A program made the translations under genes and the position numbers. Below the pieces are notes generated by a model that did no database searches, was not told where the DNA came from, and was given only the letters and a program-made list of their open reading frames with translations. 5,197 nucleotides of DNA from Nocardia sp. GTDB taxonomy: Bacteria > Actinomycetota > Actinomycetes > Mycobacteriales > Mycobacteriaceae. Each line of letters starts with the position of its first letter. Position 1 is the stretch's first letter. This document shows, piece after piece, positions 1 to 5,197 of this stretch. The stretch covers positions 1-5,197 of the forward strand of contig JAFMQT010000360.1 in the NCBI GenBank assembly GCA_017354515.1. Direction: 5' to 3'.

Positions 1-425
1 ATGTGCCCACCCGGGTGTATTCGGTCGCCCTGGGCGGATTCGATACGCACGCCGCCGAACGCGACACCCAGCAGCGGCTGCTGGGCCGCGTCGACGCCGC
101 GATCTCCGGATTTCTCGGTGGTCTCGCCGGAAGTCCGCGGGGTAGGGATGTGGTGGTGCTGGCCTACAGCGAATTCGGCCGCCGGGTCGCGGCCAACGCC
201 TCCCAGGGCACCGATCACGGCACCGCCGCCCCCGTCTTCCTGGCCGGGGACCCGGTGCGCAGCGGGTTCCACGGTGATGAACCCAGCCTCACCGACCTCG
301 ACCACGGGGATCTGAAGACCACCGTCGATTTCCGCGATCTCTACGGCGAACTGCTGCACAAGGTGGTCGGCGCCGATCCGGCGCCGGTTGTCGGTACCCG
401 CCGGGACCTGGGCGTCATCGCCTGA
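1..425 (+). CDS. DUF1501 domain protein, C-terminal part (5' end outside window)
   Basis: This is the last 140 codons of a DUF1501 protein. The frame is open to the left edge (first full codon at position 3), so the GTG there is probably an internal Val. Seen: a GGFDTH motif near residues 11-16 of the visible part, then a hydrophobic strand and SEFGRR (56-61), then GTDHG (69-73) followed by PVFLAG. The end has TTVDFRDLYGELL. These blocks are characteristic of DUF1501, a family placed in the alkaline phosphatase/sulfatase-like fold; the Asp/His residues of GFDTH and TDHG resemble metal ligands of that fold. Members are usually exported by the Tat pathway and are often encoded beside a DUF1800 protein; both the N-terminus and any such partner would lie upstream, outside the window. 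Substrate and reaction are not established. The gene ends in TGA and is followed two bases later by a strong hairpin, so it looks like the last gene of its transcript. Confidence 0.88.
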   Translation, partial: VPTRVYSVALGGFDTHAAERDTQQRLLGRVDAAISGFLGGLAGSPRGRDVVVLAYSEFGRRVAANASQGTDHGTAAPVFLAGDPVRSGFHGDEPSLTDLDHGDLKTTVDFRDLYGELLHKVVGADPAPVVGTRRDLGVIA

Positions 426-426
426 A

Positions 427-452
427 TCCGGGCGCGAATAGGTGCGCCCGGA
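427..452 (+). terminator. Hairpin just after the DUF1501 stop; probable terminator
   Basis: A perfect 9-bp inverted repeat, TCCGGGCGC (427-435) and GCGCCCGGA (444-452), encloses an 8-base loop, GAATAGGT. It begins two bases after the TGA stop. The stem is almost all G-C, so it should be very stable. No T-run follows, which is common for intrinsic terminators or transcript-end hairpins in actinobacteria. It also argues against the upstream GTG at 442 as the start of the next gene, because that codon lies across the loop and stem. Confidence 0.6.
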
Positions 453-534
453 GGCGGCGACCTACGATGCGTGTGCCGGAACGGTCGCCGGAACCGTCCG
501 GTTGTCGCAGTCGATCGGGAGTGGGTGTCGCCGG

Positions 535-1527
535 ATGGGAGTGGCCGCATCGGTGCGCACATCGGCGCGGGTGGTCGTCGCCGCTGCCGCCGCGGTGCTC
601 GCGGTCTCGTGCTCGAATGATGCGGGCGGGTCCGCGGTCACCGTGGGTGCCGGGGATTCGGCGCAGTCGCGGTTGATCGCGGAGATGTACGCCCAGGCGT
701 TGTCGCGGGCCGGGGTGCACGCGGTGACCAAGTCGCTGGGGCAGCGTTCGGATTATCTGGCCGCTCTGGACGCCGGCGCCCTCACCATGGTGGGCGATAC
801 CAGCGGCGATCTGTTGCGCGCCTTCGATTCTTCGTCCACGGCCGCGCTGCCGGACAAGGATGCGGCCACCGAACTGGCCGCGCAGACCACATCGGAGCCG
901 GCCCCCGCGACCACCGCGCCGACCCGGTCGGTGGCCGGTGATCTCAGCCGCGCGGTGCCCGAGGGCCTGGCGGTCTCCGATATCGCCGACGGCACCGATC
1001 TGCGCCCGCAACTTGTGCTTTCGGCCGCAGCGGCCGGGCGCTACGCCAAGAGTCTCACCGATCTGGCCCCGCACTGCGCCGAGCTGTCGGTCGGGATCGC
1101 GACCGGACACGAACTGGATCCGCTGCGGGTCTCCCCGGATCCCGGGCGCGATGTATTGACGCCACTGCGGAGCACCTACGGGTGCGCGATCACCCGGCAC
1201 ACCGAATTCGCGAGTGATTCGCAGTTGCGCGCGGCCCTGAACCAGGGCCGGGTGGATGCCGGGGTCTTCACCTCGGCCGCCGCGTTGCTGCCCGGCGGTG
1301 CCGGCGATCTGGTGCCGGTCACCGACCCGAAGTACGCCTTCCGCGCGCAGAATGTGATCCCGCTGTCGCGGCAGGGGTCCCTGGACCGGCGTGAACTGAA
1401 GGCGCTCAACGGCGTTGCCGGTGAGCTCACCACCGCCGAGCTGACCACGCTGGTGCGCCGGGTGCGCGATGACCACGCGCCGGTCGGTGAACTCGCGCGC
1501 ACCTGGCTGGACGAACACAACCTCTGA
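535..1527 (+). CDS. Substrate-binding lipoprotein, glycine-betaine/choline ABC importer type (ProX/OpuAC-like)
   Basis: The 330-residue product begins with a basic segment and an Ala/Val-rich helix, ending in LAVSC with Cys26 as the likely lipidated residue. The -3 position is Ala, a slightly weak lipobox. The mature protein fits the OpuAC/ProX family: VTVGAG then a helix ending in AEMYAQAL (about 35-56), QRSDYLAALDAGAL (70-83), DTSGDLLRAF (the usual 'peytG.LL' block, from 88), and near the C-terminus DPKYAFRAQNVIPL (264-277), then LNGVAGELTTAEL and TWLDEHNL. Such proteins bind quaternary amines outside the membrane and deliver them to a permease. Here residues about 107-132 form a Thr/Ala/Pro-rich low-complexity stretch, and the usual N-terminal binding block is replaced by GAGDSAQS, so the ligand is uncertain. 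An in-frame GTG at 442 would add 31 residues, but it lies in the upstream hairpin and would bury the signal peptide; ATG 535, with GGGAG at 517-521 (spacing rather long), is preferred. No permease or ATPase follows. Confidence 0.85.
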   Translation: MGVAASVRTSARVVVAAAAAVLAVSCSNDAGGSAVTVGAGDSAQSRLIAEMYAQALSRAGVHAVTKSLGQRSDYLAALDAGALTMVGDTSGDLLRAFDSSSTAALPDKDAATELAAQTTSEPAPATTAPTRSVAGDLSRAVPEGLAVSDIADGTDLRPQLVLSAAAAGRYAKSLTDLAPHCAELSVGIATGHELDPLRVSPDPGRDVLTPLRSTYGCAITRHTEFASDSQLRAALNQGRVDAGVFTSAAALLPGGAGDLVPVTDPKYAFRAQNVIPLSRQGSLDRRELKALNGVAGELTTAELTTLVRRVRDDHAPVGELARTWLDEHNL

Positions 1528-1549
1528 GCACGGCGGGTCACGGGACCGT

Positions 1550-1565
1550 TTCGGCGCCGGCCGAA
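1550..1565 (+). terminator. Short hairpin after the lipoprotein gene; weak terminator candidate
   Basis: TTCGGC (1550-1555) and GCCGAA (1560-1565) form a perfect 6-bp stem with a 4-base loop, 22 bases beyond the TGA of the lipoprotein gene. There is no T-run. It is the best terminator-like structure in this gap, but short GC-rich stems arise easily by chance in such DNA. Confidence 0.3.
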
Positions 1566-1601
1566 TCCGTTTCCGGCGATCGAACCGGCGGGTATCGTTG
1601 A

Positions 1602-1616
1602 ACCGTTGACAACGGT
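1602..1616. promoter_or_regulatory. Perfect 7-1-7 palindrome, candidate operator upstream of the transporter
   Basis: ACCGTTG and CAACGGT flank a single A, giving a perfect 15-base inverted repeat. It contains TTGACA (1606-1611), a consensus -35 hexamer, but no good -10 box lies 16-18 bases downstream, so a promoter is not assured. It lies 27 bases before the 33-codon ORF and about 120 bases before the transporter start. The size and symmetry fit a repressor site; the identity of the regulator cannot be read from the sequence. It does not match the palindrome in the TetR/monooxygenase gap beyond the shared TTGAC core. Confidence 0.4.
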
Positions 1617-1642
1617 GCCGACCATCGTCACGGGAGGCCGAT

Positions 1643-1744
1643 ATGTTCACCCGCGCAGTCGTTCCCGACGGAATGAGAGTGATGGCGGCGGCGGTGATTG
1701 CCGCTTCGGTCGCGGTGATCGGGGGTGGTGGCCGTGTCCGATGA
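1643..1744 (+). CDS. Possible 33-residue leader or membrane peptide overlapping the transporter start
   Basis: A short ORF begins at ATG 1643, just downstream of GGGAGG (1632-1637) at ideal spacing; this is the strongest ribosome binding site in the window. The product has a short N-terminal part with basic residues (Arg4, Arg12), a hydrophobic stretch of Ala/Val/Ile (about 13-26), then GGGG and RVR. Its TGA (1742-1744) lies inside the first codons of the transporter in another frame, so ribosomes finishing it would be placed to restart there. It could be a translated leader that couples translation to the transporter, a small membrane peptide, or the remnant of a signal peptide from a deleted gene. 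I do not recognise a family. Strong initiation signals support translation; function is unknown. Confidence 0.4.
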   Translation: MFTRAVVPDGMRVMAAAVIAASVAVIGGGGRVR

Positions 1745-3326
1745 GCCGCTGACCGCGCCCGCCGGTACCGAGATTCGCGATACCGCCGCGGTACGTCCCC
1801 GACTGGCTCTGGCCGTTGTCACCGCGGTGCTGTTCGTGACCTTCCTGGACACCACGATCGTCAGCGTCACCCTCGGCAACGTGCAATCGAATCTGCATGC
1901 CGGGGTCACCTCCCTGCAGTGGGTGGTCAACGCCTACACCCTGGTGTTCGCGAGCCTGATGCTGGCGGCGGGATCGCTCGGCGACCGCTGGGGCCGCAAA
2001 CGGGTCATGGTCGCCGGTCTGCTGGTCTTCGCCCTCGGATCGGTACTGTCGGCGCTGGCCGGGACCGTATCGGTGCTGATCGCCGGACGCGCCGTGATGG
2101 GCGTCGGTGCGGCGGCCTCGGAACCGGGCACCCTCTCGGTGATCCGGCACATTTTCCCCGATCGCGCCGCGCGGGCGAAGGCGCTGGGCGCGTGGGCCGC
2201 GGTATCCGGGCTGGCCCTGGCCCTGGGGCCGGTCATCGGTGGCCTGCTGGTCGGGGCGTTCGGCTGGCGCTCGATCTTCTGGTTCAATCTGATCGTCGCG
2301 GTGCTGGTGCTCGCGGCGGCGCTGAGATTCGTCCCCGAGAGCGCCGATCCGCAACCGGGACACGTGGATTGGGCCGGATTCGTCCTCGGCGCCGGTTTCC
2401 TGGCGTGCGTGATCTACGCCGGCATCTCCGGTGAACAGGTCGGGTACGCGGCGACCTCGGTGATCACCTTGTTCGTGATCGGCGGACTGGCGCTGGTGGG
2501 TTTCCTGATCGTCGAGGTCCGTGCCGCCAACCCGATGTTCGACTTCGCGTATCTGCGCCGCCCATTGGTGCGCGGTGCGCTGGTGGTCGCCTTCGCGGTC
2601 TATTTCGGCATCTTCTCGATCTTCTTCTTCACCGCGCTGTATCTGCAGGAGGTGCAGCAGTATTCGGGGTGGAAGACGGCCGCGGTCTTCGGTCCGATGG
2701 CGGCGGCCATCATCGTCGGATCGCTGCTCGCCGGATTCTGGGTGGCGTGGCGTGGTTCGCGGACCCCGATGATCGCCGGCTGTGTGCTCGGCGCCGCGGG
2801 AATTCTGCTGGCCCGCCAATTCCTCGGTGTCACAGTCCAATTCACGCCGCTGGCGCTGGCGTTGATGCTGGCCGGATTCGGGTTCGGAATCGCCGTGGTG
2901 CCGCTCACCTCGGCGGTGCTGTCCGGTGTTCCGGCACGGCATTCGGGGATGGCGGCCGCGGCCACCAACACCATGCGGCAGGTCGGCGCGGTGGTCGGGG
3001 TAGCTGTCCTGGGCGCACTGGTCAACTCGTTCCTGAACGCCGATCTGCGGGATCATCTGCGGCAGTTGGGAGTTCCGGACTCGTTCCAGTCGCTGATCAT
3101 CAACGCGATCGAGACCGGGACCGTTCCGGGTGGCGGTGACGCCTCGGCATCGTCGGCGTTCGGGCCGATCGTGGCGAAGGTCATCAACGCCACCTACGAG
3201 GCATTCCATCGCGGTCTGGATATCGCCCTGCTGGTGTCGGCGATCATGACCCTGGTCGCGGCCGCGCTGGTGCTGGTGTGGGTGCCGCGGCGCGGTGACC
3301 GTGCCGGATACGGGGAATCGGACTGA
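1734..3326 (+). CDS. MFS transporter, DHA2 (EmrB/QacA) family, 14 TM drug/proton antiporter
   Basis: A membrane protein of about 530 residues that should export small hydrophobic compounds in exchange for protons; the substrate is unknown. Seen, numbering from GTG 1734: cytosolic N-terminus, TM1 with LDTTIVSV (38-45, the motif D1 position), motif A GSLGDRWGRKR (80-90), motif B around Arg119 and Gly123, motif C ALGPVIGG (163-170) followed by WRSIFWFN. Motif C marks antiporters. Further hydrophobic segments fit 14 TM helices; a soluble loop (about 430-494) precedes the last one (about 495-517), as is usual in EmrB/QacA proteins. Three in-frame GTG codons lie at 1725, 1728 and 1734; only 1734 has well-spaced Shine-Dalgarno-like DNA (GGGGG, 1720-1724), so it is preferred, the alternative being a start three codons earlier. 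The start overlaps a short upstream ORF. The 3' end abuts the convergent TetR gene with no gap, so a functional link with that regulator is possible but unproven. Confidence 0.92.
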   Translation: MSDEPLTAPAGTEIRDTAAVRPRLALAVVTAVLFVTFLDTTIVSVTLGNVQSNLHAGVTSLQWVVNAYTLVFASLMLAAGSLGDRWGRKRVMVAGLLVFALGSVLSALAGTVSVLIAGRAVMGVGAAASEPGTLSVIRHIFPDRAARAKALGAWAAVSGLALALGPVIGGLLVGAFGWRSIFWFNLIVAVLVLAAALRFVPESADPQPGHVDWAGFVLGAGFLACVIYAGISGEQVGYAATSVITLFVIGGLALVGFLIVEVRAANPMFDFAYLRRPLVRGALVVAFAVYFGIFSIFFFTALYLQEVQQYSGWKTAAVFGPMAAAIIVGSLLAGFWVAWRGSRTPMIAGCVLGAAGILLARQFLGVTVQFTPLALALMLAGFGFGIAVVPLTSAVLSGVPARHSGMAAAATNTMRQVGAVVGVAVLGALVNSFLNADLRDHLRQLGVPDSFQSLIINAIETGTVPGGGDASASSAFGPIVAKVINATYEAFHRGLDIALLVSAIMTLVAAALVLVWVPRRGDRAGYGESD

Positions 3327-3977
3327 TCAGGCCGGAAGTGCGCGCTCGTCGGCGTGGCCGGTGAGCAATTCGGTCAGGACCGGATGCATGGCCAGGGCTG
3401 AGAGTGCGCCGACCAGGGTGTCGATCAGCGCGGTCCGGTCGATGGGGGATTCGCGCAACCAGATCAGGGTGGTCTCCTCGACGAAGGCGATCCAGCCGCG
3501 TAGCACCAGGCGCAGCCGCGGCAGTTCCGGGTCGTCGCTGTCGAGGGGGGTTTCGGTGAGAATGCGATCGACGAGGGCGTCGCGGGTGCTCTGCGCCAAC
3601 GCCGCGAGCTCCGGGCTCGAGCTGGCCGGTCCGCGCAGCAGGCCCTGATAGGAGATTCGGTTCTCGCTGACGTAGTCCACATAGTTGGTGACCGCGGCGC
3701 GCAGCATATCCGGCACGCTCAGGCCGCGATCGGGGGCGGTGCGTCGCAGCAACTCCTCGTTGGCGCGTTGCACGATGGCGCGCTGGAAGTCCTGTTTGGA
3801 GGAGAAGTAGTGAAACAGCAGGCCCCGGGAGATCCCTGCCTGCCGGGCGATCTCACCGATGGAGATGTCCTCGAGCGCGCGTTCGCGCAACATCGCCACA
3901 CCGAGGGTGATCAGCTGCTCTCGGCGTTCGTCCGGGCTCAACCGCACCCGCTTGGCGCCGGCATCGTTATCGCTCAC
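3327..3977 (-). CDS. TetR/AcrR-family transcriptional regulator, probable repressor of the divergent monooxygenase
   Basis: The 216-residue product has the size and two-part form of a TetR repressor. A charged N-terminal tail leads into LSPDERREQL (13-22) and the DNA-binding domain: ISIGEIARQAGISRGLLFHYF (38-58) is the helix-turn-helix, with S50-F55 as recognition helix and the usual HYF..K block (Tyr57, Lys61). Residues from about 65 on are helical and form the variable ligand-binding and dimer domain. Such proteins leave their operator when a small molecule binds. The start is GTG at 3977; no other in-frame start near it is better, and only a weak AAGA-like Shine-Dalgarno (around 3986-3990) precedes it, so the message may be leaderless. 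It is transcribed away from the monooxygenase across 70 bp containing a palindrome, which suggests control of both that gene and itself. The ligand is not known; a substrate or product of the monooxygenase is a reasonable guess. Its stop abuts that of the transporter. Confidence 0.92.
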   Translation of the reverse strand: MSDNDAGAKRVRLSPDERREQLITLGVAMLRERALEDISIGEIARQAGISRGLLFHYFSSKQDFQRAIVQRANEELLRRTAPDRGLSVPDMLRAAVTNYVDYVSENRISYQGLLRGPASSSPELAALAQSTRDALVDRILTETPLDSDDPELPRLRLVLRGWIAFVEETTLIWLRESPIDRTALIDTLVGALSALAMHPVLTELLTGHADERALPA

Positions 3978-3984
3978 GGATCAC

Positions 3985-4014
3985 ATCTTACTGAACGTAG
4001 GTCAATACTGTTGA
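3985..4014 (-). promoter_or_regulatory. Predicted promoter of the TetR gene
   Basis: On the minus strand, TCAACA (4014-4009) and TAAGAT (3990-3985) are separated by 18 bases. Each matches the sigma-70-type consensus at four of six positions. Transcription would begin about position 3978, directly before the GTG start at 3977, implying a leaderless message. The match is modest; the fit to the start codon is the main support. Confidence 0.4.
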
Positions 4015-4018
4015 CTAC
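3997..4018. promoter_or_regulatory. Imperfect palindrome in the divergent region, probable TetR operator
   Basis: GTCAA (4001-4005) and TTGAC (4011-4015) form perfect 5-base arms around TACTG. With a one-base offset the symmetry extends outward through GTAG (3997-4000) and CTAC (4015-4018). A further copy of TCAATA lies at 4022-4027, exactly 20 bases after the first at 4002-4007, so there may be a second half-site. The palindrome covers the predicted -35 boxes of both divergent genes, where a bound repressor would block both. Binding by the adjacent TetR protein is inferred from position. Confidence 0.55.
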
Positions 4019-4040
4019 CGCTCAATAAGGCCGGTATTCT
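4011..4040 (+). promoter_or_regulatory. Predicted promoter of the monooxygenase gene
   Basis: TTGACT (4011-4016, five of six consensus bases) and TATTCT (4035-4040, four of six) are separated by 18 bases. Transcription would begin at about 4047, next to ATG 4048. This implies a leaderless or nearly leaderless message, a common type in mycobacteria and their relatives. The absence of a Shine-Dalgarno sequence near the ATG agrees with this. Confidence 0.55.
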
Positions 4041-4047
4041 GTTATGT

Positions 4048-5197
4048 ATGAGCCGTAGGGTTACAGATAAATCCGCGGGCGAGCAGGGCAGGGTCGCCGC
4101 TCGCCATGTGCACATCCTGATCGTCGGCAGTGGTTTCTCGGGTCTGGGTCTGGCGATCCGGCTGAGCGAACAGGGCCGTCGGGACTACCTGGTCATCGAG
4201 CGGGGCGGTGATGTCGGCGGCACCTGGCGCGACAACACCTATCCGGGCGCGGCCTGCGATGTGCCCTCGCAGCTGTACTCGTACTCGTTCGCGCCGAATC
4301 CGGAGTGGACCCGGTCGTTCTCCCGCCAGCCCGAGATTCAGAAGTACATTCAGGGCGTCGCCGATCGTTCCGGCGTGCGCGAGCGTCATATCTTCGACTG
4401 CGAGATGACCGGCGCCCGCTGGAATTCCGAGCGCGCGCACTGGGAGGTCAGCACCAGTAAGGGCGCCTTCACCACCGACATCCTGGTCTCAGCGGTGGGT
4501 GCGCTGTGCGAGCCGAATCTGCCGGATATCAAGGGCATCAACGACTTCGGCGGGGAGATCTTCCATTCCGCGCGCTGGAACCACGACTCGGACCTGACCG
4601 GTAAGCGGGTCGCGGTGATCGGTACCGGCGCCTCGGCCATCCAGATCGTGCCGGCTATCGCGCCGCAGGTCGCCCACCTCGATGTCTATCAGCGCACCGC
4701 GCCGTGGCTGCTGCCGCGGATGGACCGCGAGTACACCCTGCCCGAACGGCTGGCACTGAAATACGTTCCGGGCGCGCAGAAGTTGTCGCGCACGGCCATC
4801 TACGCCATCCGCGAGAGTCAGGTCATCGGCCTGGCGAAATTCCCCCCGGCGATGCTCGCCCTGGAGACCATCGCCCGGCTCAAACTGCGCACCGAGGTGC
4901 GCGATGCCGAGCTGCGCGAGAAGGTCACCCCGAACTTCCGCATCGGCTGTAAGCGGATGCTGATCTCGAACGACTACTATCCGGCGCTCGGCCGCGACAA
5001 TGTCGACGTCGTCACCGACGGCATCACCGAGGTGCGGGAGAATTCGGTGTTGACCGCCGACGGCACCGAGCGTGAGGTCGACGCGATCATCGTGGCCACC
5101 GGATTCCACGTCACCGATTCCCCGGCGTACGAGACCGTGATCGGACGGGACGGGCGCAGCCTGACCGAGGTTTTCGACGAAGTCGGCCAGCAGGGCT
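4048..5197 (+). CDS. FAD-dependent monooxygenase, Baeyer-Villiger type, 3' end outside window
   Basis: The frame is open from ATG 4048 to the right edge: 383 codons, perhaps a little over three quarters of a usual protein of about 490-550 residues. Seen in order: FAD-binding VGSGFSGLG (26-34), the acidic strand end VIERGGDVGGTW (49-60) and NTYPGAACDVPSQLYSYSF (63-81), the fingerprint FGGEIFHSARW (167-177, fitting FxGxxxHxxxW), the NADP-binding VIGTGASA (190-197), QRTAPW soon after, CKRMLISNDYYPAL further on, and ATGF (350-353). Type I Baeyer-Villiger enzymes use NADPH, O2 and FAD to turn ketones into esters or lactones, or to oxidise sulfur; they are cytosolic. The residue after the fingerprint Trp is Asn, not the classical Pro/Asp, as in many actinobacterial homologues. 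Sequence resembles the 4-hydroxyacetophenone/cyclohexanone monooxygenase-like group more than EthA. GTG 4108 is an alternative start. ATG 4048 has no near Shine-Dalgarno but fits the predicted transcription start. Substrate unknown; probably controlled by the divergent TetR protein. Confidence 0.92.
   Translation, partial: MSRRVTDKSAGEQGRVAARHVHILIVGSGFSGLGLAIRLSEQGRRDYLVIERGGDVGGTWRDNTYPGAACDVPSQLYSYSFAPNPEWTRSFSRQPEIQKYIQGVADRSGVRERHIFDCEMTGARWNSERAHWEVSTSKGAFTTDILVSAVGALCEPNLPDIKGINDFGGEIFHSARWNHDSDLTGKRVAVIGTGASAIQIVPAIAPQVAHLDVYQRTAPWLLPRMDREYTLPERLALKYVPGAQKLSRTAIYAIRESQVIGLAKFPPAMLALETIARLKLRTEVRDAELREKVTPNFRIGCKRMLISNDYYPALGRDNVDVVTDGITEVRENSVLTADGTEREVDAIIVATGFHVTDSPAYETVIGRDGRSLTEVFDEVGQQG

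Noticed and set aside
442..534. N-terminal extension of the lipoprotein from GTG 442
   Set aside because: The codon lies in a 9-bp-stem hairpin, has no ribosome binding site, and would place 31 residues before the signal peptide.
415..1650. A 411-codon open frame on the minus strand, antisense to the lipoprotein gene
   Set aside because: Arg/Gly/Gln/His-rich product with no recognisable domain; the opposite strand holds a convincing lipoprotein.
1647..3209. A 520-codon open frame on the minus strand, antisense to the transporter
   Set aside because: Its translation is rich in Arg, Gln, His, Gly and Asp with no domain or hydrophobic pattern, as expected opposite a GC-rich gene. The plus-strand frame has clear MFS motifs.
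4044..4058. Four-codon ORF (ATG at 4044, stop TAG) overlapping the monooxygenase start
   Set aside because: It has no ribosome binding site and lies upstream of the predicted transcription start; a chance ATG is the simpler reading.
3978..4075. Locally AT-richer stretch around the divergent promoters as a sign of a recent insertion
   Set aside because: A drop in GC is normal for a promoter region, and no terminal repeats, target duplications or integrase were seen.
4489..5109. A 206-codon open frame on the minus strand, antisense to the monooxygenase
   Set aside because: Low-complexity shadow translation; the monooxygenase motifs on the plus strand account for this region.
4048..5197. Identification of the monooxygenase/TetR pair as ethA/ethR
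   Set aside because: The layout and TetR length agree with ethR-ethA, but the motif context (NTYPGAACDVPS, SNDYYPAL) and the TetR helix-turn-helix sequence differ from EthA and EthR as I know them.

Overview
The window is GC-rich throughout. Its codons favour G or C in the third position, and GTG starts and TGA stops are common. Together with the gene families present, this suggests an actinomycete of the Mycobacteriales (Nocardia, Rhodococcus or a close relative). The genus is an inference; no marker gene in the window fixes it.

Layout, left to right. (1) The C-terminal 140 codons of a DUF1501 protein (alkaline-phosphatase-like fold), cut by the left edge and followed at once by a strong 9-bp-stem hairpin. 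(2) A lipoprotein that reads as the substrate-binding part of a glycine-betaine/choline-type (ProX/OpuAC-like) ABC importer, with no permease or ATPase beside it. (3) A gap of about 200 bp holding a weak hairpin, a perfect 7-1-7 palindrome, and a 33-codon ORF with a strong ribosome binding site that overlaps the start of the next gene. (4) A 14-TM DHA2 (EmrB/QacA-type) major facilitator drug/proton antiporter. (5) A convergent TetR-family repressor gene whose stop codon directly abuts that of the transporter. (6) A 70-bp divergent promoter region with an imperfect palindrome over both predicted -35 boxes. (7) A flavin monooxygenase of the Baeyer-Villiger type, cut by the right edge after 383 codons.

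How the genes may work together. The right half has a familiar logic: a TetR repressor transcribed away from an oxidative enzyme, with the probable operator between them, as in mycobacterial ethR-ethA (same layout, but not the same proteins by sequence). The transporter faces the repressor tail to tail and could belong to the same detoxification locus, but no shared operator was seen, so that is only contextual. The two left-hand genes appear unrelated to this unit.

No CRISPR array, tRNA, rRNA, insertion sequence or clear new defence or biosynthetic system was seen. The least explained elements are the 33-codon leader ORF with its upstream palindrome and the apparently leaderless divergent promoter pair.
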